Both the position numbers and the translations under genes were made by a program. The notes under the pieces are model-generated. The model was not told the origin of the DNA, did no database searches, and was given only the letters and a program-made list of their open reading frames with translations. A stretch of 64,000 bases of DNA from Alphaproteobacteria bacterium (GTDB lineage: Bacteria; Pseudomonadota; Alphaproteobacteria; Caulobacterales; Maricaulaceae), in NCBI GenBank assembly GCA_016124205.1, contig WGOD01000002.1, positions 558,001 through 622,000 of the forward strand, read 5' to 3'. Positions 53,608 to 61,704 of this stretch are shown one piece after another (position 1 is the first letter of the stretch; the number at the start of each line of letters is the position of its first letter).

Positions 53608-54177
53608 TTAGTGATCAGTACCGCGACCGTAACCCGCGGCGTCGGCATTGCGGCCGGAGTCGCCATCGGTCAGGCCGGTATATCCCCGGCGGGGTCCGCG
53701 ACCATTGCCGCCGGGATCACCCCAGCTGCCGGAATCGGAGTCGGTGTAGCCGGTGCGGCGGCTGCCGCCACGCCCGTTGCCGACGGGATCGGACGGGTCA
53801 CTGTCGGTGATGCCTGACCGGCGCGAACCGCGACCATTGCCGACGGGGTCGGACGGGTCGCTGTCGGTGATGCCCGAACGGCGCGAGCCGCGACCGTTGC
53901 CGACGGGATCGCTCGGATCGCTGTCGGTCACGCCGGATCGGCGCGTGCCGCGACCGTATCCGACACGGTCGGCACCGCCGCCGGTATCGGAGTCCGTGAC
54001 GCCGGTACGGCCGTAGCCGACGCGGTCGGCGTTGCGGCCGGTGTCGCTGTCCGTTCGGCCCGTATAATTCTGTGCGCTGGCTGCGCCCGTGATCGTCGCC
54101 GCCGCACCGGTTGCGACAGCGGTGCCGGCCACCCGGGTGAGGAATGATCGACGGCTGATCTTGCCCTTTTTCGCCAT
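53608..54177 (-). CDS. Tat-exported TDSD-repeat protein 2
   Basis: 189 residues, the longest of the three. Tat signal SRRSFLTRVAG, cleavage probable after ASAQ. Seven repeats follow: two TDSDTG...ADRVGYGRG units, three nearly identical TDSDPSDPVGNGRGSRRSG units that point to recent internal duplication, a TDSDSGSWGDPGGNGRG unit and a diverged final LTDGDSGRNADAAGYGRG. The product should be strongly Gly/Arg/Asp-rich and unfolded without ligand. Start at MAKKGKISRRS, the same as in the two other genes. Confidence 0.8.
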   Translation of the reverse strand: MAKKGKISRRSFLTRVAGTAVATGAAATITGAASAQNYTGRTDSDTGRNADRVGYGRTGVTDSDTGGGADRVGYGRGTRRSGVTDSDPSDPVGNGRGSRRSGITDSDPSDPVGNGRGSRRSGITDSDPSDPVGNGRGGSRRTGYTDSDSGSWGDPGGNGRGPRRGYTGLTDGDSGRNADAAGYGRGTDH

Positions 54178-54512
54178 GACTGAACTGTCCCTGTCTGATG
54201 AACCGGTACACGACCGGCTCCCCCGCACCAGGAGCCTAGGTCGCGCGTGAGGTGAGGGTCAATTCCAGACGACCAATTTCCTTGATTTTTCGGCCATTTA
54301 CCGCGAACGGTTCGCAACAAGTCGGGCGAATGACATGCAGTCGCATCTTTGAGGCCGAAATTGCCATCCAAGGATGAGACGGACCGTCTGCTCGCGTTGC
54401 ATTGCAGCGCGCTTCGCCGAGGCGCGACTCGCGGACGTGACATGCGCCGAAAACGAAAACGGGAGGCGGCCAGGGGCCACCTCCCGTCGAATCGTCTGGA
54501 CCGAAGTTCGGT
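54178..54512. other. 335-bp space between TDSD-repeat genes 3 and 2
   Basis: No gene is seen. It holds the terminator of repeat gene 3 (54459-54486) and must hold the promoter of repeat gene 2, so these genes are probably separate transcripts. No convincing promoter elements could be picked by eye. Confidence 0.4.
54459..54486 (-). terminator. Strong terminator after TDSD-repeat gene 3
   Basis: Minus strand stem ACGGGAGGTGGCC/GGCCGCCTCCCGT (13 bp, one G-T pair) with a CCT loop, followed by TTTCGTTTTC. A textbook intrinsic terminator 26 bp after the stop. Confidence 0.82.
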
Positions 54513-54851
54513 CTAGCCGCGGCCGCGGCCCGCGGGGTCGCCGCAAGAGCCGGAGTCGCTGTCGGTGTAGCCGGTGTTGCCACGGCCATAGCCGGACGCG
54601 TCAGCGCAGTTGTTGCTGTCGGCGTCGGTGTAGCCCGTGTAAGCCGTGCCGTGGTTGACCATATCGTTCGGATCGGAGTCCGTACGACCGGTCCGGCCGT
54701 TGCCGCCCGGATCGGACGGATCGCTGTCGGTACGGCCCGAACGCTGGATCGTCGCCGCGCCGGCCACCGATGCGATCGCACCGGTCGCCGCGACCCCGCC
54801 CGCAACGCGGGTCAGGAACGAACGACGGCTGAGTTTACCTTTTTTCGCCAT
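54513..54851 (-). CDS. Tat-exported TDSD-repeat protein 3
   Basis: 112 residues, the shortest. Signal MAKKGKLSRRSFLTRVAGG, then four repeats: RTDSDPSDPGGNGR, RTDSDPNDMVNHGT, YTDADSNNCADASGYGRG and YTDSDSGSCGDPAGRGRG. Two cysteines lie in the last two units. First of the three in transcription order and divergent from ruvC. The 230-bp intergenic space carries two TGCGAATT-x-CTCGCA boxes. Confidence 0.78.
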   Translation of the reverse strand: MAKKGKLSRRSFLTRVAGGVAATGAIASVAGAATIQRSGRTDSDPSDPGGNGRTGRTDSDPNDMVNHGTAYTGYTDADSNNCADASGYGRGNTGYTDSDSGSCGDPAGRGRG

Positions 54852-54944
54852 GATACTCCCCCTGCAAACCTTTTTAGAGATCAGGTCCCTAGCGCCGCCA
54901 ACAAACGGAAGCCGAGTGCAGGGGTCAAGAATTATTCGTGCGAG

Positions 54945-54959
54945 TGCGAATTGCTCGCA
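54945..54959. promoter_or_regulatory. TGCGAATTGCTCGCA box 1
   Basis: TGCGA/TCGCA inverted half-sites around ATTGC. A second copy differing at one spacer base lies 65 bp away. Both are in the space between repeat gene 3 and ruvC. Possible operator. Confidence 0.45.
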
Positions 54960-55009
54960 GTATTTTGCGCAGAAAACAACTTCAGAGGGCGGTTTTCGGG
55001 GCTTCGCCT

Positions 55010-55024
55010 TGCGAATTACTCGCA
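55010..55024. promoter_or_regulatory. TGCGAATTACTCGCA box 2
   Basis: Same half-sites as box 1 with ATTAC in the spacer, about six helical turns from it. The start of ruvC is 57 bp downstream. Confidence 0.45.
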
Positions 55025-55081
55025 TCCGCACTGTTATCCCGCGATTGCCGCGCAACCACCCCGGCAGTCTATGATGGGGCG

Positions 55082-55582
55082 ATGACAGGCGCGATTCGAA
55101 TACTGGGGATCGATCCGGGATTGCGGCGCACCGGCTGGGGCGTGATCCGGGTCGAAGGCTCACGCCTGTCCTGCATTGCGCATGGTGTGATCGCGCCGCC
55201 AGCGTCGGCCGCCCTGTCGGACCGGCTGCTCGCCGTGATGTCCGGCCTTGAAGCGGTGATCGCCGAGCATGCGCCCGACGAGGCTGCGGCGGAAGAAACC
55301 TTCATGGCCGAGAATGCGATGAGCGCGCTGAAACTCGGGCATGCCCGCGCCGCGGCCATGCTGGCACCAGCCCGCGCCGGTCTCAGCGTTGCCGAATACG
55401 CGGCGCGGCTGGTCAAGAAATCAGTGGTCGGAACCGGCGCGGCGGACAAGACGCAAATCGCGGCGATGATCAAGGTGTTGTTGCCTGGAACCGGGGCAAA
55501 GGCGGATGCCGCCGACGCGCTCGCCGTGGCCATCTGTCATGCGCACCATCGCGGCGCGCGGAAACTCTCGGGAGCGGCGTAA
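55082..55582 (+). CDS. ruvC: Holliday junction endodeoxyribonuclease RuvC
   Basis: 166 residues. Resolves Holliday junctions by paired nicks. RILGIDPGLRRTGWGVI contains the first catalytic Asp (residue 10); EETFMAENAMSALKLGHARAAAMLA holds the second acid, and KADAADALAVAICHAHH the final acids and His. The start is the ATG at 55082, chosen from MTGAIRILGIDPG. Heads the ruvC-ruvA-(MBL)-ruvB-ybgC run. Confidence 0.95.
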   Translation: MTGAIRILGIDPGLRRTGWGVIRVEGSRLSCIAHGVIAPPASAALSDRLLAVMSGLEAVIAEHAPDEAAAEETFMAENAMSALKLGHARAAAMLAPARAGLSVAEYAARLVKKSVVGTGAADKTQIAAMIKVLLPGTGAKADAADALAVAICHAHHRGARKLSGAA

Positions 55583-55585
55583 GGC

Positions 55586-56236
55586 ATGTTCGCGAAACTC
55601 AAAGGCACAGTCGACGCGATCGGCGAAAGCGATGCCGTGATCGACGTCGGCGGTGTCGGCTATCTCGTCGGCATGGGCGGGCGGTCGCTGGCCCGGCTCG
55701 AACCCGGGCAGGCCGTGGAGATCCATATCGAGACACAGGTGCGCGAAGACCTGATCCGGCTCTGGGGCTTCCTCAGCGAACGCGAACGGGCCTGGTTCCA
55801 GCATCTGCAACAGATCCAGGGGGTCGGCTCGAAAGCGGCCATCGCCGTGCTCGATGCGCTCGGAGCTGCCGACCTCGAAAGCGCGGCGATCCTGGGGGAT
55901 TCCTCGGCCTTCGCCCGCGCCAAGGGCGTGGGTCCAAAGCTCGCCCAGCGCCTTGCCGCCGAACTGAAGGACAAGCCGCCGCCCCGCGGGCGCAGCTATG
56001 CCGCCGACTTCAAGGCGATGGACGAGGCGATGAAGTCCGCGCCCCGTGCCGCCGCGCAAGCGGGCGATGATGGTGGCAATGATGGCGCGCGCGAGGACGC
56101 GGTCTCCGCCCTCCTCAATCTCGGCTACGGCGAGAGCGAGGCCCGCAAGGGCGTCGCCGCCGCCGCCCGTGCGCTCGGGGCTGACGCGAAGGAAGGCGAC
56201 CTCATTCGCGCCGCCCTGAAGGATCTGGCGCGATGA
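55586..56236 (+). CDS. ruvA: Holliday junction branch migration protein RuvA
   Basis: 216 residues. Tetrameric junction-binding subunit that loads RuvB. MFAKLKGTVDAIGESDAVIDVGGVGYLV is the OB fold, IQGVGSKAAIAVLDAL and AKGVGPKLAQRLAAEL the two HhH motifs, and the last 50 residues the RuvB-contacting domain III (AVSALLNLGYGESEARKGVAAAAR). Begins 3 bp after ruvC; its stop overlaps the MBL gene start. Confidence 0.95.
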   Translation: MFAKLKGTVDAIGESDAVIDVGGVGYLVGMGGRSLARLEPGQAVEIHIETQVREDLIRLWGFLSERERAWFQHLQQIQGVGSKAAIAVLDALGAADLESAAILGDSSAFARAKGVGPKLAQRLAAELKDKPPPRGRSYAADFKAMDEAMKSAPRAAAQAGDDGGNDGAREDAVSALLNLGYGESEARKGVAAAARALGADAKEGDLIRAALKDLAR

Positions 56237-57081
56237 GGAAACTCGCCCTCTATCTCGCACTGATGCTGGCTCCCCCGGCCTTCGCTGACGAGCCGGTCGA
56301 GCTGACCTTCATTGCGAATGAGGGAGTGTTACTCGAATGGCGCACCCATGCGGTTCTCATCGATAGCCCAGCCTCGAATTCGTATGACGGAACCTATTCG
56401 CTGCCTTCCACGGAAATCGTTGAGGCGATGGTGGAACAAGCACCACCATTTCAGAGAGTTAGCTTCATTCTATCTACGCACATTCACGGCGACCATTTCG
56501 ACGCCGCCACGCTTTCGCGTATGTGCAACAAACTCAGTTCCAATGGGACCCTGCTCGGTTCGAATGCCGCGATTGACGCCTATATCGTTGCTGGCGGGCA
56601 CGAGCGGTGTGTAATCCGGCCTTCGGGGAACGAAGATGAATGTGGCTTCACTGGTGAACCGCATTGCCGGGCCGAATACGGAGCGACGTTGCGTGTTTCG
56701 GGCCTCGGTCCTGAATTCGGCATTGATATCGACGCCCGCCCGCTCTTTCACCGCGAAGAGATCGAGCACTGGACCTACCGGGTCGAGATGGGCGGCGTAT
56801 CGGTGCTGCATCTGGGCGATACGCAGCCGCAAATGGCGGACTTTTCGATCTGGGACGGGGTCGATTTCGACGTCATTCTCTACCCCTACTGGTTCCTGCA
56901 GATGGCCGAGGGCGTAGCCTTCCTCGAAGCACATCCTGAGGCCCGCACCATCGCCTTTCACATCCCCGCTGCTGCGACCGACGCGGAGATCATGGAGGCG
57001 CTGGACGGTGCGGAATATCTTCACACCGAGGGTGAAACCCGCATCCTGAGCGCTGCGCCCCACACAAACGCGAGCGAATGA
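56233..57081 (+). CDS. Exported metallo-beta-lactamase-fold hydrolase inside ruv operon
   Basis: 282 residues. Signal peptide [18 protein letters not shown]. The MBL motif THIHGDHFD (residues near 81-89), HLGDTQ later (Asp ligand) and FHIPAA near the end give metal ligands of an UlaG-like hydrolase. Three Cys lie in [20 protein letters not shown] and may form disulfides in the periplasm. It is joined to ruvA and ruvB by ATGA overlaps on both sides, yet has no evident link to DNA repair. Base use is a little lower in GC than the ruv genes over 56400-56700. Substrate unknown. Confidence 0.84.
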   Translation: MRKLALYLALMLAPPAFADEPVELTFIANEGVLLEWRTHAVLIDSPASNSYDGTYSLPSTEIVEAMVEQAPPFQRVSFILSTHIHGDHFDAATLSRMCNKLSSNGTLLGSNAAIDAYIVAGGHERCVIRPSGNEDECGFTGEPHCRAEYGATLRVSGLGPEFGIDIDARPLFHREEIEHWTYRVEMGGVSVLHLGDTQPQMADFSIWDGVDFDVILYPYWFLQMAEGVAFLEAHPEARTIAFHIPAAATDAEIMEALDGAEYLHTEGETRILSAAPHTNASE

Positions 57082-58103
57082 CCGAAGACCGCCCCATCTC
57101 CCCCGAGGCCCAGCCGGACGACGCACGCGACAAGGCGCTGCGCCCGCTCAGCTTTGACGAATTCGTCGGCCAGCCGGCGGCGATTTCTAATCTGAAAGTC
57201 TTCGTCGAGGCGGCGCGGCGGCGCGAAGAGGCGCTCGACCATGTGCTCCTGTCCGGCCCGCCGGGCCTCGGGAAGACCACGCTGGCGCAGATCGTGGCGC
57301 GCGAGCTGGGCGTCAATTTCCGCGCCACGTCCGGCCCGGTGATCGCGCGGGCGGGCGACCTCGCCGCCATCCTGACCAATCTCGAGCCGCGCGACGTGCT
57401 CTTCATCGACGAGATTCACCGGCTCGCTCCGGCGGTGGAGGAAATCCTCTATCCGGCGATGGAGGATTTCTGCCTCGACCTCGTCATTGGCGAAGGCCCG
57501 GCGGCGCGGACGGTACGGATCGACCTGCCGCCCTTCACCCTCGTCGGCGCGACGACGCGGGCGGGCCTCCTCGCCACGCCCTTGCGCGACCGGTTCGGCG
57601 TGCCGGTGCGGCTCGAATTCTATGATGTGAAGGAACTGACCGGCATCGTCGCCCGCGCCGCGCGCCGTATGGGCTCGGACGCGACCGAGGACGGTGCGGC
57701 GGAGATCGCCAAGCGCGCCCGCGGCACACCGCGCGTGGCGGGGCGGCTCCTCCGCCGGGTGCGGGACTTCGCCGAGGCAGACGGTTCACCCGTGATCGAT
57801 GCCGGCGTGGCGGACAAGGCGCTCAAACGCCTCGAAGTCGACGCCATCGGGCTCGACAGCCTCGACCGGCGCTATCTGAACGCCCTCATCCACCACTTCT
57901 CCGGCGGGCCGGTCGGCGTAGACACGATGGCCGCAGCACTGGCCGAAGCCCGAGATGCACTGGAAGACGTGGTCGAGCCCTTCCTGATCCAGCAGGGCTT
58001 CATCCAGCGCACGCCGCGCGGCCGCACTGCTACGGCGCGCGCCTATTCGCATCTCGGCCTCGACGCACCGAAAACGCTTCAATCGGGATTGTTCGGAAAA
58101 TGA
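57078..58103 (+). CDS. ruvB: Holliday junction branch migration helicase RuvB
   Basis: 341 residues. AAA+ motor that drives branch migration with RuvA. Walker [10 protein letters not shown] at 60-68, Walker [12 protein letters not shown], sensor [21 protein letters not shown], and the winged-helix end [17 protein letters not shown] are all canonical. Overlaps the MBL gene before it and ybgC after it (ATGA each). Confidence 0.96.
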   Translation: MTEDRPISPEAQPDDARDKALRPLSFDEFVGQPAAISNLKVFVEAARRREEALDHVLLSGPPGLGKTTLAQIVARELGVNFRATSGPVIARAGDLAAILTNLEPRDVLFIDEIHRLAPAVEEILYPAMEDFCLDLVIGEGPAARTVRIDLPPFTLVGATTRAGLLATPLRDRFGVPVRLEFYDVKELTGIVARAARRMGSDATEDGAAEIAKRARGTPRVAGRLLRRVRDFAEADGSPVIDAGVADKALKRLEVDAIGLDSLDRRYLNALIHHFSGGPVGVDTMAAALAEARDALEDVVEPFLIQQGFIQRTPRGRTATARAYSHLGLDAPKTLQSGLFGK

Positions 58104-58558
58104 GCCAGATTGACCCCAGTTGCGGCCAGTGGGACGCGGACAAGGTCCATCGTTTGCCGGTGCGCGTCTATTACGAGGACACGGATTTTTCCGGCATCGT
58201 CTATCATGCGCGCTATCTGCACTTCTTCGAGCGCGGGCGGACGGAGAGCCTTCGCGCGCTCGGCATTCACCACAGCGAACTGATCGCCAGCGACGACCCG
58301 ATCGCCTTTGCGGTGCGGTCGATGCAGATCGACTGGATCGCACCGGCGAAGGTCGATGACGCGCTGATTGTGGAGACGCTCTACCGTCCCAATCGCGGTC
58401 CGCGCCTGATCATGGGGCAGGCCATCAGACGCGGCGAGCAGACGCTGTGCAAAGCCGAACTGGAAGCGGTGATCATCGATCCCGATGGCCGGCCGAAACG
58501 CCCGCCGAAATTCATGATCGAAGCGTGGACGCCTGTCCTGACGGAGACTTCGGCCTAG
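58100..58558 (+). CDS. ybgC: Tol-Pal system acyl-CoA thioesterase YbgC
   Basis: 152 residues, hot-dog fold. [34 protein letters not shown] has the YbgC/4HBT signature with catalytic Asp in YEDTDFSG. Usual companion of the tol genes, linked to envelope lipid metabolism. Here it is translationally coupled to ruvB, and an MscS gene separates it from tolQ. Confidence 0.92.
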   Translation: MSQIDPSCGQWDADKVHRLPVRVYYEDTDFSGIVYHARYLHFFERGRTESLRALGIHHSELIASDDPIAFAVRSMQIDWIAPAKVDDALIVETLYRPNRGPRLIMGQAIRRGEQTLCKAELEAVIIDPDGRPKRPPKFMIEAWTPVLTETSA

Positions 58559-58629
58559 CTTCATACCGGAACCCCACGGGCGCGGGGCGGTTACTCCCTT
58601 GTCCGGACCGGAAATCAGGGGAGGCCGGA

Positions 58630-59511
58630 ATGGAATTCTTCGACCCGCTCGTCGCGCAGCTCAACTCACTCTGGATCGGCTTCGTCCAATCCCTGCCCCT
58701 TATCGGACTGGGGCTGATCGTCCTCGTCTTCACCTGGATCGTCGCGAAGATCGCACGACGCGCTGTGAAAGCGGCGGTGAGCAAGGCGCACATGCGCCGG
58801 GCACTGATCGATCTGTTCCAGACGCTCGTCGGAATTCTCATCTGGATTCTCGGGATTTTCATCACCGCGGCGATCGTCTTCCCCTCCGTCACGCCCGCTC
58901 AGCTGATCGGCGCACTCGGCATTGGCGGCATCGCAGTCGGCCTGGCGTTCAAGGACATCTTCGAGAACTTCATGGCCGGGATCATGATCATGATCCGCAA
59001 GCCGATGAGCATTGGCGACGTGATCGAGGTCGACGGCGTTCAGGGCCGGGTGGAGGAAATCACCATCCGCGACACCTATCTGCGCCAGCTGTCCGGTGAA
59101 CTGGTGCTGCTGCCCAATTCCCTTCTCTTCACCAATCCGGTCGACATCAAGACCGATCGGCCCCAGCGCCGCTACGACATCACCGTCGGCGTTGCCTATG
59201 GCGAGGACGCGGCAGAGGCGCGCGACGTGATCCAGAAGGCCGTCGAGGGTCTCGACGAGATCGATACCGAAAAGGGCGTCGAGGTCTATGCCAAGGAATT
59301 CGGCGCGTCCTCCATCGACTATACGGTGCGCTGGTGGGCCGGATCGAAGCCGGTCGACATGCACCGGTCGCGGTCGTCCGTCGTCATCGCGATCAAGAAG
59401 GCGCTGGACGAAGCCGGAATCGAAATTCCCTTCCCCTACCGCACGCTCACCTTCAAGGAGCCGCTGCCCGTCATGCGGGGTGGCACAGGCGAAACAGCCA
59501 ACGACGCTTAA
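58630..59511 (+). CDS. mscS: Small-conductance mechanosensitive channel MscS
   Basis: 293 residues, length and layout of E. coli MscS. Three membrane segments (SLPLIGLGLIVLVFTWIVAKI, LVGILIWILGIFITAAIVFPSV, LIGALGIGGIAVGLAFKDIFENFMAGIMIM), the pore helix GALGIGGIAVGLAFKD, and the cytosolic beta domain PMSIGDVIEVDGVQGRVEEITIRDTYLRQLSGELVLLPNSLLF. Releases solutes under hypo-osmotic stress. GGGGAGG lies 6 nt before the ATG. Confidence 0.92.
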   Translation: MEFFDPLVAQLNSLWIGFVQSLPLIGLGLIVLVFTWIVAKIARRAVKAAVSKAHMRRALIDLFQTLVGILIWILGIFITAAIVFPSVTPAQLIGALGIGGIAVGLAFKDIFENFMAGIMIMIRKPMSIGDVIEVDGVQGRVEEITIRDTYLRQLSGELVLLPNSLLFTNPVDIKTDRPQRRYDITVGVAYGEDAAEARDVIQKAVEGLDEIDTEKGVEVYAKEFGASSIDYTVRWWAGSKPVDMHRSRSSVVIAIKKALDEAGIEIPFPYRTLTFKEPLPVMRGGTGETANDA

Positions 59512-59708
59512 CAGTGCGGGCAGGATTCGGGCGGCCAACTCCCTCAAATCGCCGCAATCGGCCTGTCTTTCCGGGGTCGGCTCGCCGCTTGCATCGGGCC
59601 GGTCGATTCCGGTTATCCGGGTGTGATCTGGAATCGCCGGGTTAACCCTTTTGCGGTCAAAAGCCTGAGGCCGTATTCGAGAGCCGCGTTGAAACGAGGG
59701 GAATGGGC

Positions 59709-60377
59709 ATGGATGCCACGATGATCGAACTCGCGCCTGCCGCGCAAGAATTCGGATTTCTGGAACTCTTCCTGCGCGCCGACTGGGTCGTGAAAGCCGT
59801 CATGGGCGTCCTGATCATCATGTCGGTCGCCAGCTGGGCCGTCGCGATCGACAAGTGGCTGTCGCTGCGCTCCGCACGGGGCAAGGCCAGGCATTTCGAG
59901 GAAAGCTTCTGGTCGGGACGGTCGATCGACTCGCTGGCCGACGAATTTGCCCGCAAGCCCCGCGACCCGTTCAGCCGGGTCTTCGCCGCCGCCCTGCGCG
60001 AATGGAAAGGCGCACGTTCCGGCGATCGCGTATCGAAAGCGGCCGGTGCGGAAGCCGCCCGCGAACTGAGCCGGATGGAAGGCGGGCTCGGCATCCTCGC
60101 CACGATCTCGTCCTCGGCGCCCTTCGTCGGTCTGTTCGGCACGGTGTGGGGCATCATGAATGCCTTCCGCTCCATCGCGGCCTCGCAGAACACCAATCTC
60201 GCCGTCGTCGCGCCGGGCATTGCCGAGGCGCTGTTCGCCACGGCGCTGGGCCTTCTGGCCGCCATCCCGGCGGTGATCTTCTTCAATGCGCTGTCTTCGA
60301 ATCTGGCCGGCTATGCCGCCCGGCTCGAAGCCTTCGGCGACGAATTGTCCGCCCTCGCCGACCGCGACGAGGCCTAG
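59709..60377 (+). CDS. tolQ: Tol-Pal protein TolQ
   Basis: 222 residues from the ATG at 59709 (GAGGGG 8 nt upstream); an ATG two codons earlier leaves almost no spacing. Stator subunit of the proton-driven TolQRA motor that constricts the outer membrane at division. Three membrane segments: VVKAVMGVLIIMSVASWAVAI, GLGILATISSSAPFVGLFGTVWGIMNAF and GIAEALFATALGLLAAIPAVIFFN, all MotA/TolQ/ExbB-like. Confidence 0.93.
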   Translation: MDATMIELAPAAQEFGFLELFLRADWVVKAVMGVLIIMSVASWAVAIDKWLSLRSARGKARHFEESFWSGRSIDSLADEFARKPRDPFSRVFAAALREWKGARSGDRVSKAAGAEAARELSRMEGGLGILATISSSAPFVGLFGTVWGIMNAFRSIAASQNTNLAVVAPGIAEALFATALGLLAAIPAVIFFNALSSNLAGYAARLEAFGDELSALADRDEA

Positions 60378-60380
60378 GTC

Positions 60381-60812
60381 ATGGCCGGAAGCATCAGCAA
60401 AGGCGGAGGAAAGCGCCGCTGGAAGCCGCAGGCTGAGATCAACGTCACGCCCTTCGTGGACGTGATGCTGGTCCTCCTGATCGTCTTCATGATCACCGCG
60501 CCGCTGTTGACGGTCGGGGTGGCGGTCGACCTGCCGGAGACCGAAGCGCGGGCGATGCCCGCGAACGAGGAACCACTGACGATCACGATCGGCGCGGACG
60601 GGGTGATCTATCTGCAGGAGACCGTGGTCGAGCTCGACACGCTGGTACCGCGGCTGCAGGCGATCGCCGGGGCCGGCTATGAAAGCCGCGTCTTCATCCG
60701 GGCCGACGAGAATGCCGATTATGGCTCGGTGATGCGCGTCATGGGCCGCATCAGCGCAGCCGGCTACGGCAATCTCGGCCTGATCACCGACCCGATTTCG
60801 CAAGGCGAGTAG
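60381..60812 (+). CDS. tolR: Tol-Pal protein TolR
   Basis: 143 residues. KPQAEINVTPFVDVMLVLLIVFMITAPLLTVGVAVDLP has the single membrane helix with the proton-conducting Asp (FVDVML). The periplasmic ExbD-like domain ends RISAAGYGNLGLITDP. Starts 3 bp after tolQ. Confidence 0.94.
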   Translation: MAGSISKGGGKRRWKPQAEINVTPFVDVMLVLLIVFMITAPLLTVGVAVDLPETEARAMPANEEPLTITIGADGVIYLQETVVELDTLVPRLQAIAGAGYESRVFIRADENADYGSVMRVMGRISAAGYGNLGLITDPISQGE

Positions 60813-60814
60813 GG

Positions 60815-61654
60815 TTGCGCCGCGCGCTTGTCATATCCCTGGCGCTGCATGGCGCCCTTCTGGTCAGCGGGCTGATCTATTTCCCGATGGCGGTGCAACC
60901 GTACTCGTCGGGACAGATCGTGCCGGTCGATCTGGTGACGCTGTCCGACATCACCAATGTTCGCGCGCGTTCGCCCGACCCCGTGGTCGAAACTCCGCCG
61001 CCTGCCGAAGAAGTGCCCGCCGAGACGCCGGTGGAACAGCCCGTCGAGGACACGCCGCCCCCTGCTCCCGCCGAGAGCGAACCGGAAGCGGTGACGCCGG
61101 ACCCGACCGAGGCCGCGCCGGAAGCCGCCGAACCGGACGCCGAGGCCGAGCCGGAGGTCGAGGATCCGCCCGCGCCGCGCGAAACCCCGCGCACGCCGCC
61201 GCAACAGACGCAGCAGCAGACGCAATCCGATGCGCTTGATCTCGACAGCCTGTCGGATCTGGTGAACCAGTCTCGCTCTCAAACCCAGACCAACCGCGCG
61301 ACCGAACAGGGCGATACCCAGCGCGCCATCGGCGCGGGTACCGCCGATAACGGAACATTGGCGGACCTGATCCGTAGCCAGGCCAATCGCTGCTGGCGGA
61401 ATTCGCGCGATGCGCCGAATCCGGAGCGGCTGATCGTGAACGTGCAGGTCCGCCTGAACCGCGACGGTACGCTCGCCGGACCGCCGGTTGCCTCGAATGC
61501 CGCGCGCATCCGCTCATCCGGCGACCCGTACTGGCAGGTCGCACAGGACCGCGCTCTGGCTGCGATCATCGATTGCGCGCCTTACCGGCTGCCATCGGAA
61601 CAATACGCACAATGGCGCCTTATCGATGTCACTTTCCGAAATGATACATTCTGA
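60815..61654 (+). CDS. tolA: Tol-Pal protein TolA
   Basis: 279 residues from a TTG start 2 bp after tolR. N-terminal helix ALVISLALHGALLVSGLIYFPM carries the S-x3-H motif (SLALH) used to contact TolQ. A long Pro/Glu/Ala-rich region (about 45-135) replaces the coiled coil of enterobacteria. The C-terminal domain NRCWRNSRDAPNPERLIVNVQVRLNRDGTLAGPP...CAPYRLPSEQYAQWRLIDVTF binds TolB and Pal. Confidence 0.9.
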   Translation: MRRALVISLALHGALLVSGLIYFPMAVQPYSSGQIVPVDLVTLSDITNVRARSPDPVVETPPPAEEVPAETPVEQPVEDTPPPAPAESEPEAVTPDPTEAAPEAAEPDAEAEPEVEDPPAPRETPRTPPQQTQQQTQSDALDLDSLSDLVNQSRSQTQTNRATEQGDTQRAIGAGTADNGTLADLIRSQANRCWRNSRDAPNPERLIVNVQVRLNRDGTLAGPPVASNAARIRSSGDPYWQVAQDRALAAIIDCAPYRLPSEQYAQWRLIDVTFRNDTF

Positions 61655-61704
61655 CCGCGCAACCCGCCCGAATGCCGCCCCGAACTCCTGAGGAGCCCGC
61701 CGAC

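Noticed and set aside
53047-54840. Regularly spaced direct repeats resembling a CRISPR array
   Set aside because: The repeats keep an open frame with a conserved Tat start in three genes, the repeat/spacer lengths vary, and no cas genes are nearby. They encode TDSD repeats.
54852-55081. LexA/SOS box before ruvC
   Set aside because: No GTTC-N7-GTTC pattern could be found; only the TGCGAATT-type boxes are seen.
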